From Pseudolysinimonas_A sp039912695 (GTDB taxonomy: Bacteria > Actinomycetota > Actinomycetes > Actinomycetales > Microbacteriaceae): DNA of 64,000 bases. Positions within the stretch are counted from its first letter, which is position 1; the number at the start of each line of letters is the position of its first letter. This document shows, in pieces, positions 43,774 through 52,449 of the stretch. The stretch spans positions 62,001-126,000 of the forward strand of contig NZ_JBDSPJ010000013.1 in the NCBI RefSeq assembly GCF_039912695.1, in the 5' to 3' direction. Below the pieces are notes generated by a model. That model searched no databases and was not told where the DNA came from. It saw nothing but the letters and a program-made list of their open reading frames with translations. A program made the translations under genes and the position numbers.

Positions 43774-45177
43774 TCACCCCGTGAGCTCTCGCTGCGCATC
43801 GGGTTGTCGCCGTGAGAGGTGCGCCCGCATCGCGCGCGACTTGGTCTCGAGCATCGCGCCGATTTTGGCCGATCCGTCGGGTGGCTCGAGCCAGTAGCGT
43901 CCGGCCCGCAGAATGATCCGCCATCCTTCGTTGTGTAGTCGCAAATGGTGGTGACGGCAGAGGAGGATTCCGCGGGCGACGTCGGTGCGGCCGTCATCGC
44001 GGGCCCAGTGATCGATGTGGTGCGCCTCGGTCCAGGATGGGGGCCGTTCACAGGTGGGCCACATGCATCCGCCGTCGCGAACCGCGAGAGCCACCCGCTG
44101 TCGTGAGGAGTACAGCCGCTGCTCGCGCCCGAGATCGAGAACGTTGCCGACCGAGTCCACGAGCACCGACTGCGTGCCATTCGCGCACGCGACCCGCTCG
44201 ATGGTCGCCCGCGAAAAACTCTCGCCCGATCCTTCGGCATAGCCGTGACCGGTCGGCGATTCGAGCGCCTCGGCGGACACAATGATCCGAACCGAGGGGG
44301 TCGCGGATCCGATCAGTACGTTCTGGTCGACCGACGCCGACTGGCGGAGCAGTTCTGCAAACGAGTCGGACGCGATCTGCTCGACCGTGCGCTCATCCCG
44401 CTCGAGCTCTGACGCCCGCGCCGCCTTCTCGGAGTCCACGAAACGCGGACCACCGCGACGCGGTGAGGTCGCGCGGTCGTAGATGTCATCGACGATGCCG
44501 GCCGTCTCGGGGTCGTAGTCCCAGATGATCCGCTTCATCCCGTCGCGAAGATCGATGCGCCGCAGCGATCGACGCAGGCGCAGAACGTTCTCCCGATCGG
44601 CTACGCCCGCCTCGTCGAGTTCGTCGCGCACTTCGCGAGCCCGCTTGCGCAGCCGGTCGGGATCGAGCAGTCGCGCCTCGTCGCACAGCAGTTCTGCGGC
44701 ACGCGCGAGAAGACCCTCGTCAACCCGGCCAGCGCTCATCGAGCCGGCGTCGTCCGCTCCGAATCCGCCGAGCCCACCTCGGATGGCGTCTGCAGCTTCG
44801 ACAGACACGGAGCCCGCCGCCACTCCGCTCGCGACGACAGCGAAAGGCCCGACCTGATCGGTGAGCTTTCCGACGCGGACGGCGGTAGCGGCATCCCGAC
44901 CCGTGACCTTCATCGTGGTGGTCAGCAGTTCTTCGACGGTGCGAGCGCCCTGCCGGCGGGCTAGCCCGGCGCCGCCCAGTTCCGGACGAGAGCGGTGCGC
45001 GATCTGGCCTGCCGCGAGCGCGCTGTGGGCACCGGCCAGCCGCGTGATCTCGGCCACGACGCGGGACACATCGAGCAACTCCGAGTCGGCAGCAGCCGCG
45101 TAGTCGCCCGCCACCCGCGGCACCTCGCGCAGCGACCGAAGCGCTGCGTCGAGGGCGGGAAGGGTGGCGAAGGTCAT
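43774..45177 (-). CDS. DUF222 / HNH endonuclease domain protein
   Basis: A 467-residue protein of the DUF222 (13E12 repeat) family with a C-terminal HNH nuclease: CMWPTCERPP, EAHHIDHWARDDGRTD and LCRHHHLRLHNEGW carry the zinc Cys and catalytic His residues. These genes exist in several to many copies per genome in Microbacteriaceae and related actinobacteria, and their role is unresolved. The ATG at 45177 is preceded by AAAGGA. A longer frame upstream is non-coding. Confidence 0.9.
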   Translation of the reverse strand: MTFATLPALDAALRSLREVPRVAGDYAAAADSELLDVSRVVAEITRLAGAHSALAAGQIAHRSRPELGGAGLARRQGARTVEELLTTTMKVTGRDAATAVRVGKLTDQVGPFAVVASGVAAGSVSVEAADAIRGGLGGFGADDAGSMSAGRVDEGLLARAAELLCDEARLLDPDRLRKRAREVRDELDEAGVADRENVLRLRRSLRRIDLRDGMKRIIWDYDPETAGIVDDIYDRATSPRRGGPRFVDSEKAARASELERDERTVEQIASDSFAELLRQSASVDQNVLIGSATPSVRIIVSAEALESPTGHGYAEGSGESFSRATIERVACANGTQSVLVDSVGNVLDLGREQRLYSSRQRVALAVRDGGCMWPTCERPPSWTEAHHIDHWARDDGRTDVARGILLCRHHHLRLHNEGWRIILRAGRYWLEPPDGSAKIGAMLETKSRAMRAHLSRRQPDAQRELTG

Positions 45178-45327
45178 GGGATCAATCCTTTCTGATCCCA
45201 TTCTCGCCGATCGAACAAATCTTCGAAAGTACCAGAAGTCGGCGCGCGGCGGCCTGTGGAGGACTCGCAAAGCCCGGCGCGAAGTCTCCGGTGCGAGTCT
45301 CACCACCCGATCGAGCATCGCGGTAGC

Positions 45328-45867
45328 TCACCCCAGGTGACGCACGTGCACCGCTGAACTCAGCACAGTGCCGTTTACGTCGAGATACAGCTGCCCCTCG
45401 ATGACCGACACGTTGAGCACGGTGCGCCGTTCGAGCGCCGCGACTGCGGCATCCACAAATCCGGCGTCGAAACTGTGCAACGTGATCTGCTCCAACTGAT
45501 GGATGCGTTTGCCCGCCCACGCGCCGATCACCTTCTCCGGATCGCGGTGCGTGTAGATCGTCGTGCGGTCGGCCAGTTTGCTGGCGTAGTGCAACCGGTC
45601 GGCATCGGGGGCGCCCACCTCGATCCAGGTGGTGAGTTTGCCGGTCAGGTCTCGCACGAGCACCGCCGGTTCATCCGTCGACGAGACACCCTCGCTGAAG
45701 GTGATCCCCTCCACGTATTCGAGGCAGTACGCGAGCACGCGCGTCACCATGTAGGCGTCCGACTCGGACGGGTGACGCGCGACCCGGAGGGCGAGATCTT
45801 CGTACACTCCGCGATCCACGTCGGCCAGCTGCACGGCGAAGTTGTACATCACTGCGCCGGCTGCCAC
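45328..45867 (-). CDS. YaeQ family protein
   Basis: A 179-residue YaeQ-like protein. YaeQ proteins have a PD-(D/E)XK nuclease-like fold and unknown cellular function, once linked to transcription antitermination. The conserved blocks are visible: LADVDRGVYEDLALRVARHPSE, RVLAYCLEYVEGI, DLTGKLTTWIEVGAPDADRLH and VYTHRDP-like IYTHRDPEKVIG. The GTG at 45867 gives the family N-terminus and follows TAGGGT at a seven-base gap. It is divergent from the sugar transporter, with overlapping -10 elements. Confidence 0.88.
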   Translation of the reverse strand: MAAGAVMYNFAVQLADVDRGVYEDLALRVARHPSESDAYMVTRVLAYCLEYVEGITFSEGVSSTDEPAVLVRDLTGKLTTWIEVGAPDADRLHYASKLADRTTIYTHRDPEKVIGAWAGKRIHQLEQITLHSFDAGFVDAAVAALERRTVLNVSVIEGQLYLDVNGTVLSSAVHVRHLG

Positions 45868-45874
45868 GCGTCCG

Positions 45875-45884
45875 ACCCTATCCT
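45875..45884. promoter_or_regulatory. Overlapping divergent -10 elements
   Basis: ACCCTATCCT contains TAGGGT for the yaeQ-like gene (minus, 45875-45880) and TATCCT for the transporter (plus, 45879-45884), sharing the central TA. This forms a compact bidirectional promoter. Confidence 0.5.
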
Positions 45885-45907
45885 GGCGGGGTGAGCGAGA
45901 TTCAACG

Positions 45908-47260
45908 ATGATCAGCTGGAACACGAAGCTTGCCTACGGCGTCGGCGCCCTCGGCAGCAACATCATCTACGGCTTCGTGGTGACCTACCTCGCGGTGTAT
46001 TACACCGACGTTGCCGGCATCGCGGCGGGGACGGCCGCCATCCTGTTCCTCGTGGTGCGCAGTATCGACGCGCTGCTGGATCCGGTGATGGGCCTCATCG
46101 TCGACCGCACGAAAACGCGCTGGGGGCGGTTCAGGCCCTACCTGCTGGTTGTGCCGCCGATCCTCACGATCACGACCGTGCTCGCCTTCTCGCTGCCTGT
46201 TCAGCAGGGCGCGCTCACCCTCGGACTCGCGTACCTGACCTACCTGCTGTGGAGCCTCTCGTACACGGCGACCGACGTGCCCTACTGGTCGATGTCGGCT
46301 GTGTTGACGATGGATGCCCGCGACCGCACGTCTCTCGTCATGGTGCCGCGCACTCTCGCGAGTGTTGGCGCGATCGGCGTCAACATCATCACCCTCCCCC
46401 TCGTCGTGCTCTTCGCCTCGCTGTTCGCGGCGGGCCAGGTGACCGCGGGGTGGCAGACGGTTGCCCTTCTCTACGGGGTTGTCGCGCTCGCGCTGATCTG
46501 GGTGACGTTCTTCCGGGTGCGCGAACCCGCCATCGTGCCGGGCGCGAGGGCGGCGACGCACTACGGCCTCCCCCAAATGCTGCGCCTGTTCGCGAGCAAC
46601 CGGCCCCTGCAACTGCTGCTGGTGACGATGCTGTTCACCGAGGCCGCGCTCACCCTGCGCAGCGTCGTGCCGGTCTACTACATGACCTACAACTTCGGCT
46701 CGGCGGCGCTCGTGCCGGCGTTCCTCGGCATCTTCGCCATCACCGCGGTCATCGGGTCGCTGCTGAGCCCGCTGCTCGCCCGCCTCTGGGGCAAGCGCCG
46801 GGCCGCGTTCGTCGGCATCGCCCTCACCGCCGTCACTTCGGTGGGCGCCTGGCTGACCGGCTACTCCGACCTCGCGCCGATCCTCGCCTGGATCGGGGTC
46901 GCCGGGCTCGGGTTCGGCGTGACCAACATCGCGCTCGTCTCGATGCTCTCCGACACCGTGGAGTTCGGCCAGTGGCGCACCGGCCGCCGCACCGAGGGGC
47001 TCATCTTCTCGAGCAACATCTTCAAGTCGAAGGTGGCCTCCGCCCTCGGAACGTCCGCGGCGCTCGCCCTGCTGGCCGTGTTCGGTTACGTCGCCGGGGT
47101 GCCGCAGAACACGGCGACTCAGGATGGCATCCACCTGACGGTCACGCTGGTTCCGGGAATCATCGGCGCGCTCGGCGCCATTCCGCTGATCTGGTACCGG
47201 CTCGACGAGAAGCGGCACGGCGAAATCGTGGCGGAACTCGAAACCAGGGAAACGGTCTGA
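45908..47260 (+). CDS. Glycoside-pentoside-hexuronide (GPH) sugar:cation symporter
   Basis: A 450-residue transporter of the GPH/MelB family with 12 predicted helices. The start KLAYGVGALGSNIIYGFV, the conserved DALLDPVMGLIVDRTKTRWGRFRPYLL segment with charged cation-site residues, and VPYWSMSAVLTMDARDRTS are typical. It probably imports an alpha-galactoside, because its stop overlaps by one base the start of an alpha-galactosidase gene. The ATG at 45908 has GAGCGAG upstream. Confidence 0.9.
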   Translation: MISWNTKLAYGVGALGSNIIYGFVVTYLAVYYTDVAGIAAGTAAILFLVVRSIDALLDPVMGLIVDRTKTRWGRFRPYLLVVPPILTITTVLAFSLPVQQGALTLGLAYLTYLLWSLSYTATDVPYWSMSAVLTMDARDRTSLVMVPRTLASVGAIGVNIITLPLVVLFASLFAAGQVTAGWQTVALLYGVVALALIWVTFFRVREPAIVPGARAATHYGLPQMLRLFASNRPLQLLLVTMLFTEAALTLRSVVPVYYMTYNFGSAALVPAFLGIFAITAVIGSLLSPLLARLWGKRRAAFVGIALTAVTSVGAWLTGYSDLAPILAWIGVAGLGFGVTNIALVSMLSDTVEFGQWRTGRRTEGLIFSSNIFKSKVASALGTSAALALLAVFGYVAGVPQNTATQDGIHLTVTLVPGIIGALGAIPLIWYRLDEKRHGEIVAELETRETV

Positions 47261-48927
47261 TGATCTCTTGGCAGCTCGGCGTGCGCGCGGAGTCGGGAGT
47301 GCACGTCATCACGGAGCCCGGCACCAACGCTGGCCTCACCCTCCGCACCGGCGGCACCGGCCTCTCCGCGGGTGACGGCGACTTCTGGATCGAGGTGACC
47401 GCAGGCGAGCATCAGGTCGACCTCGACTACCTCGTCGTGACGTTCCCCGCCGAAGTCGAACTCGGCGACCTGGTCTGGCTCAACGGGTACCAGAGCTGGT
47501 CGGAGTCGGCCGTTCGCCCCCTCGGCCGCGGACGTCGCCCCCTCTTCTCACCCGCGCGGCTGCTGAAGCTGCACCTCATCGGCGACGACGTCATCGCACC
47601 CGCGCAACGGAACCGACGCGCCGAGGTGTCGCACGAGGTGCTCGCCGCGCAACCGTCCTCGGCGACGGGTGCGCCCGGGGCGCGGCTGTGGGCGTCACGT
47701 CTCGGCAGCGACGCCTTCACCATCCTCGAAGTGTCAGCCGGAAGCATCCGGGCCGTCATCGATGTCGCAGGTTGGCGTCTGGCGGCCGGTGAGTCCGCCC
47801 GCATCGCCTGGCTCGAGGCCCGCACGGGTGACACCGCACCCCACCTGCTGCGCGACTGGGCCGGGTCGCTCGCGACGGCGCGCGAGGTGCCCGCGATCAC
47901 CGGCTGGACGAGCTGGTACCGCTACTACACCGACATCGACGCCGAGCGGCTGAGTGCCGAGATCGATGCGCTCGCGGCATCCGAGATCCGTTTCGACGTC
48001 TTCCAGATCGACGACGGATTCCAAGCGCAGATCGGCGACTGGCTCGACCCCAACCCCGGGTTTCCGAACGGCGTGGCGCCGCTCGCGAAACAGGCACGGG
48101 ATGCCGGCATGCTGCCCGGACTCTGGATCGCCCCGTTCATCGTCTCGAAGCACAGTGCCGTCAGCCGCGAGCATCCGGACTGGGTTCTGCGCGACCGTCG
48201 TGGCCGCCGGGTGCCCGCCGGCTGGAATCCCGCCTGGAAGGGCGACTACTGGCTGCTCGATCTGGAACTCCCCGAGGTGCAGCACCACCTCGCCGAGGTC
48301 TTCCGCACGGCGCGCGACGACTGGGGTTTCGGCCTGTTCAAACTCGACTTTCTGTTCGCCGCCGCCCTCGACGACCGCCCCGGTGCAACCCGAGCCCAAC
48401 GGATGCGTCGAGCGATGGAACTGCTGCGCGAATGGTGCGGCGACGCCGTCATCCTCGGCTGCGGTGTGCCGCTCGTGAGCGCTGCCGGTCTCGTCGACTA
48501 CTGCCGCGTCGGCGCCGACGTCGAAGCCCGCTGGGAGAGCCCCCTGCGCCTGCTGAACTACCGCGAGCGCGCCTCAACGGTGTCGGCGCTGCGCAGCACC
48601 CTCGCACGCTCCTGGATGGACGGCACCTGGTTCGGAATCGATCCGGATGTCGTCATCCTGCGCACCACCGACACCCGACTGGATGACACCGAGCGTCGTG
48701 CACTGTTCACGATGAACTCCGCGCTGGGGTCTCTCGTATTTGTGAGTGACGACGTTGTGGGGTATGACGGGGAAACGGCTCGGCTGCTGGGGACGTGGGA
48801 CCCACCGGGTGCGGCGCGCGTACTCGCTCACACGCAGGTGTCGGGGGTGGATCAGGTCGTCACCGATCGCGGGGTGCTGAGCGCGCGGCTCGGGCGCGAC
48901 GGCGGGTGGGTGCGGGTCGACGGCTGA
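47260..48927 (+). CDS. Alpha-galactosidase, glycoside hydrolase family 36-like
   Basis: A 555-residue glycoside hydrolase of clan GH-D. After a beta-sandwich N-terminal part (about 1-200) the catalytic barrel has GWTSWYRYYTDI, FDVFQIDDGFQAQIGDW and PGLWIAPFIVSKHS. The nucleophile Asp is in LFKLDFLF and the probable acid/base Asp in CRVGADVEARW. No signal peptide is present, so it acts on sugar imported by the coupled symporter. TGATG stop-start overlap with the transporter shows translational coupling. The exact substrate (melibiose, raffinose) is inferred. Confidence 0.88.
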   Translation: MISWQLGVRAESGVHVITEPGTNAGLTLRTGGTGLSAGDGDFWIEVTAGEHQVDLDYLVVTFPAEVELGDLVWLNGYQSWSESAVRPLGRGRRPLFSPARLLKLHLIGDDVIAPAQRNRRAEVSHEVLAAQPSSATGAPGARLWASRLGSDAFTILEVSAGSIRAVIDVAGWRLAAGESARIAWLEARTGDTAPHLLRDWAGSLATAREVPAITGWTSWYRYYTDIDAERLSAEIDALAASEIRFDVFQIDDGFQAQIGDWLDPNPGFPNGVAPLAKQARDAGMLPGLWIAPFIVSKHSAVSREHPDWVLRDRRGRRVPAGWNPAWKGDYWLLDLELPEVQHHLAEVFRTARDDWGFGLFKLDFLFAAALDDRPGATRAQRMRRAMELLREWCGDAVILGCGVPLVSAAGLVDYCRVGADVEARWESPLRLLNYRERASTVSALRSTLARSWMDGTWFGIDPDVVILRTTDTRLDDTERRALFTMNSALGSLVFVSDDVVGYDGETARLLGTWDPPGAARVLAHTQVSGVDQVVTDRGVLSARLGRDGGWVRVDG

Positions 48928-49069
48928 GCCGACGGCGCGTACTCGGCCGCCGGAAACCTCGGGCATCTCGAACCCACAATTGCTCACACGGCGAGCGCGA
49001 GCACCCGCAAGGCGCGCCACAACGTTGGCAGACCTTCGCGTAATTGGGGCCCCGCGATACCCTGGGCTC

Positions 49070-49399
49070 ATGTCGTTCGCGGCCGCCTCACCCGAGACTC
49101 TCGCCCTCCGCGAGCTTCTCGACGCGCGGCGAGGCGACTTCCAATCGCTGCTGACGAAGTACGGCGCAACGAATCCGAAGCTGTTCGGCTCGGTCGCTCG
49201 GGGCACGGCGCACGAGGGCAGTGACATCGACATTGTGGTCGAGATGGATCCCGCTGACGGGAATCTGCTCATGCGCGCTTCCGGGCTCATGGAAGAGACC
49301 CGAACCCTCTTCGGCCGCGACGACATCGACATTTTCCCCGTGCAGCTGCTCAAGCACCCGGTCTCAGAGTCGGCGCTCGCAGACGCGATCTCCCTGTGA
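49070..49399 (+). CDS. mntA: MNT-type nucleotidyltransferase antitoxin (MntA)
   Basis: A 109-residue minimal nucleotidyltransferase. It matches the GSX10DXD catalytic motif exactly (GSVARGTAHEGSDID), followed by VVEMD. In the characterised Shewanella pair, MntA AMPylates and silences the HepT ribonuclease. TACCCT six bases before the ATG suggests leaderless expression. The stop overlaps the GTG start of the hepT-like gene by 4 bases. Confidence 0.88.
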   Translation: MSFAAASPETLALRELLDARRGDFQSLLTKYGATNPKLFGSVARGTAHEGSDIDIVVEMDPADGNLLMRASGLMEETRTLFGRDDIDIFPVQLLKHPVSESALADAISL

Positions 49400-49731
49400 C
49401 CCGCGAGACAGATCAGCGGGTCGCCGACATCCTTCAGGCGATCGACCGATGTCGGCGATTCGTCGACGCGTTCGACAGCGACGATCGGAACCTCGTTGAC
49501 ATGGCCGAGGATGCGGTAGAGCGCAACCTTCAGATCATCGGCGAGGCAGCGAACCATCTGCCGCCAGCGATCACCGAGGCCCACCCGGAAATCCCATGGC
49601 CGCAGAGCCGCGGCTTTCGGAACATCCTTGTGCACCATTACTTCGGGGTGGATGTCGCCACCGTGCGCGACGTGGTCGAAACGCACCTCCCGCCGCTCGC
49701 GGAAGCGCTGAGCGACGGCGCATCAGGGTAG
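49396..49731 (+). CDS. hepT: HEPN ribonuclease toxin (HepT)
   Basis: A 111-residue HEPN-domain protein, all-helical, with the RX4HXY active site (RNILVHHY) near residue 78 and IIGEAANHLPP earlier, both HepT hallmarks. It forms a type VII toxin-antitoxin pair with the upstream mntA-like gene (GTGA overlap). HepT degrades RNA when not AMPylated. It lies at the edge of the accessory region. Confidence 0.88.
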   Translation: MTRETDQRVADILQAIDRCRRFVDAFDSDDRNLVDMAEDAVERNLQIIGEAANHLPPAITEAHPEIPWPQSRGFRNILVHHYFGVDVATVRDVVETHLPPLAEALSDGASG

Positions 49732-49792
49732 TTGCCTAAGCGCCGTCCGGTCCCGATGTTGTCGCGAGCAAGGCTTGTCGCTGCAGGTCATC

Positions 49793-50686
49793 TCACCGCA
49801 ACGACGGCCAGCCGTGGAGCACCTGCAACCACGCCGCCGGCACCCCGCTCAGCCCCTGACCTGCACCGGCGAGGGATCCCGCGATGGCCGCGACCGTGTC
49901 GGTGTCACCTCCACCTCGCACGGCCCGCTCCAGGATGTCGACCAGCGAGTCGCCGCGCGTGATCGCCGACCAGGCCCCCTGTAGTGCCTCGACCACCCAG
50001 CCGTTGTTCGCAAAGTCGCGGGGCCGCTTCGCTTCGGCGTCATCGATCCGCGCCGCCCACAGCGCCGCGCGATCCGCACGTAGAAGCGGCAGCCCCACCC
50101 GCGCATCCACCTCGCCGGTGCGCACCGCGTGCCGGATCGCGAGGCTCCACAGCACGCAGGCGTCGCCGGCATCCTGCTCAAAATGGGTGAGAGCACTGAG
50201 CGCCCGCGCGACCGCAGCGAGCTCAGGCTCCCGCCCGTCGTCGAGGTAACCCAACGCGACAGGCCCGGTGCGCATCAGCGACCCGTTGCCGCCGGAACGT
50301 CCCGACGCCTCGTGCACCCGCTGCGCCGACACCCGCGCCTCCGCAACGGTCGGTACGGTGAGACCCGCCAGCACCTGACGCGTCTGGATGCCGACATCCG
50401 GAGCCGTCTTCGCCCACGCCACCCACTCGGCAACGATGGCATCCTGCGTCGCCTGCGCCGCGAGGTCACGGCCCTGCGACAACGCCCGCAGAATCGGAAT
50501 CGCCATGCTCGTGTCGTCGGTCCACTCCCCCGGTGCCCAGCCGAAGGAACCCCCACCCGCCATCCGCACGTCGACCGAATCGTCGAGCGGCGGGCCGAAC
50601 TCGTAGCCCGCGCCGAGGGCATCACCCGCAGCTGATGCGACGACGGCCCCGATCGCGCGGTCCTGCTGTGCGGTGGCGAGCTTCAC
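49793..50686 (-). CDS. ADP-ribosylglycohydrolase family protein
   Basis: A 297-residue ADP-ribosyl hydrolase (DraG/ARH fold) that removes ADP-ribose from proteins, nucleic acids or small molecules. Two metal-binding blocks are visible, EWTDDTSMAIP near residue 58 and GGGDTDTVAAIAGSLAGA near 262. The N-terminal GDALGAGYEFGP is also present. The GTG at 50686 follows TAACCT at a seven-base gap; the longer frame upstream is spurious. The target is unknown. Confidence 0.88.
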   Translation of the reverse strand: MKLATAQQDRAIGAVVASAAGDALGAGYEFGPPLDDSVDVRMAGGGSFGWAPGEWTDDTSMAIPILRALSQGRDLAAQATQDAIVAEWVAWAKTAPDVGIQTRQVLAGLTVPTVAEARVSAQRVHEASGRSGGNGSLMRTGPVALGYLDDGREPELAAVARALSALTHFEQDAGDACVLWSLAIRHAVRTGEVDARVGLPLLRADRAALWAARIDDAEAKRPRDFANNGWVVEALQGAWSAITRGDSLVDILERAVRGGGDTDTVAAIAGSLAGAGQGLSGVPAAWLQVLHGWPSLR

Positions 50687-50706
50687 GCAGGGCAGGTTAT
50701 CGCCCG

Positions 50707-51105
50707 CTAGGAGCGCACGAATCGCGCGGCGAGCAGGTCGGTCGTCGCGGCGACGTCCAGAAGCTGTGGGCCGGGGGCGGTCATGCGATCGATCAACTTC
50801 CGCGCCCACAGCACGTGGATGCCTCGCACCGAGACGTCGCCGCCGATGATCGGCCAGTCCGCATCGACGAAGCACAGAGCGCCGAACACGGGAAGGTCTC
50901 CGACAACCGCCTGCACCTCGGTAGCCTGCCACTCGGCACCCTCGATGAGCTTGGTCTTGTCGCGACCGCCGATGAAGAGACGTTCAACCCGCGGCCGGAA
51001 CAGTCCGCCCTCGACGCGCTGCTGCGGGCGACCCTTGTACTTCTTGGCGTCCACAACCCAGATGCTTCGAGGCGCAGACCCATGAGGATGCGTGCGACTC
51101 GCAGA
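50707..51105 (-). pseudogene. NERD-domain nuclease-like gene, 5' truncated
   Basis: The frame encodes the C-terminal two thirds of a NERD (nuclease-related) domain protein: IWVVDAKKYKGRP, RLFIGGRDKTKLIEG, and GALCFVDADWP with a final helix. The N-terminal part with the usual NIDH block is missing; the frame instead runs up to the stop of a DUF1643-like gene in the same frame. The only inside start codons fall after the start of the conserved core. It is best read as a remnant left by a deletion or insertion. Confidence 0.65.
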
Positions 51106-51561
51106 TCACCAAACTTGGCGCAACGTAGCGCGAACTGCGTCCGAGAAGAGAAGTGCTGGAAAGACCCGCGAGGTGTGGCGTTGCCAACGGGATGGATGGC
51201 GCGGTGAATCTCCGAACGACCACGCAGAAATCTCCCGAGATTGCAGTTCTCCTATGACCCACTCGACCTGCGCTCGCTGATGGGCACGTGCAGGCCCGGA
51301 TGGCTGGCTCGTACCCCAGGCGAGGAGCGCAACATCAGCTTGTTCCATCGCCCTCTCAAGCGGCTGGCGAGAAGCAACCCATGGTTGAAGATCACGACCT
51401 AGTGTTGATATTTGTCGCGTGTTGGACGTCGGCAATCCGAAGAGGTTCGCGACCACGATCGCATTCGCGCCGACGACCTCGGCGGCTTGTCTCACACGAG
51501 ACATTGTGCGATCGCCAGATGTTGCAAGCGGCGGGGCCGCAAGCAGCGCGAGCAATCTCAC
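51106..51561 (-). CDS. DUF1643-like protein, N-terminally shortened
   Basis: About 151 residues resembling the second half of DUF1643: TMSRVRQAAEVVGANAIVVANLFGL, ADVALLAWG and a final region with GDSPRHPSRW. The normal first strands with the LNPS block are degenerate or lost, so the gene may be a remnant. The GTG at 51561 is one possible start (a TTG at 51600 is another), and neither has clear signals. It ends exactly where the NERD remnant frame begins. Confidence 0.45.
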   Translation of the reverse strand: MRLLALLAAPPLATSGDRTMSRVRQAAEVVGANAIVVANLFGLPTSNTRQISTLGRDLQPWVASRQPLERAMEQADVALLAWGTSQPSGPARAHQRAQVEWVIGELQSREISAWSFGDSPRHPSRWQRHTSRVFPALLFSDAVRATLRQVW

Positions 51562-51585
51562 CGGTGCTGCCCAAGGGCAGCACCG
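51562..51585 (-). terminator. Terminator-like hairpin at the island 3' end
   Basis: A perfect 11-bp inverted repeat with only 2 bases between arms (CGGTGCTGCCC, AA, GGGCAGCACCG) lies 58 bp after the last gene of the five-gene island. It probably ends that operon. Confidence 0.65.
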
Positions 51586-51642
51586 ACCCCGCTCACCCAA
51601 CCAAAGGTGCGACAGGGGTTGGCAAGATTTTCCGCCCTGTTT

Positions 51643-52449
51643 CTAGTCAGCAAAGACAAACTCGGCGGTCTCCCATCTGCTGCCGGTTCCGTCGAGTGGC
51701 GCCGAGGCAATTACATCTTGAGATTCCACGATGATGGGCCCATTTCCTTGAACCCACGTATGAAAACGATAGGCGCCGGCGAGTTTTACGCATGTCTCGT
51801 ACTCCCCGCGCGAGAGGTGAAACCTTACGATCGAACTCACCGTGGACTTGACTTCGATGGCGAGCTGTCGCCAGACCCCATCGTCTACCTCCCACGATTG
51901 GATGTCGTAACCCGCCGAGTTGTCATCCAAACTTAGCCATCGCGGAAGATAAGGGCACCCGATCTGCGAGAGCCTGTCGAGCTCGTACTCAAGGGAACGC
52001 CGCTCTGCATCGCGTCCGAGCTCAAGGCGCCTGGCGTCTAGGTCGCCGCGGGCTCGTGCCGCCAATTGGTCCCACCACTCGATCGCCTCGACGCTGGGAA
52101 CTGGGTCAAATAGCCCGCCGGCACGCAGGACCTGAAGGACGTCTGGCTCAAGCTGACTGGCGACCCGCTCGCGCCCCAGCGGCACGACCTGAAGCCAACC
52201 GGGAGGGTCCGCCTCGAGCAAATCCGTTACTAGACGGCGAATATCACTCTCGAAGTTGAGCAAGAGATTTGACGAGTCGACGACCGCGTCAAGTCGAACC
52301 GCAGCCTCATAGTCGTGGGCCGCGCGGACAACGTCCAGAAACGGAACATGCAACACCGCTTCGGCGACCGATTCCGAATTGGCCGAAGCAAACTCGCGAA
52401 GATACTTCAGCGCAGTGACCGCGCTCATGGAAATATCCTCGAAGAGCAT
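51643..52449 (-). CDS. DUF3883 (PD-(D/E)XK-like) protein of the defence-like island
   Basis: A 268-residue protein whose C-terminal half matches DUF3883, a nuclease-like domain often found with helicases and R-M genes. It contains GRDAERRSLEYE near 145-157, GYDIQSWEVDD (Asp182), LAIEVKST (Glu199 and Lys201) and FHLSRGEYETCVKL. The N-terminal 130 residues are unrecognised and helical. The ATG overlaps the stop of the SNF2-like helicase gene by one base (TGATG), so the two are coupled. It may be a nuclease or a DNA-modification reader (inference). Confidence 0.75.
   Translation of the reverse strand: MLFEDISMSAVTALKYLREFASANSESVAEAVLHVPFLDVVRAAHDYEAAVRLDAVVDSSNLLLNFESDIRRLVTDLLEADPPGWLQVVPLGRERVASQLEPDVLQVLRAGGLFDPVPSVEAIEWWDQLAARARGDLDARRLELGRDAERRSLEYELDRLSQIGCPYLPRWLSLDDNSAGYDIQSWEVDDGVWRQLAIEVKSTVSSIVRFHLSRGEYETCVKLAGAYRFHTWVQGNGPIIVESQDVIASAPLDGTGSRWETAEFVFAD

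Noticed and set aside
51106..51600. Full-length DUF1643 gene
   Set aside because: The first conserved block is not present and there is no ribosome-binding or leaderless signal, so it is treated as shortened.
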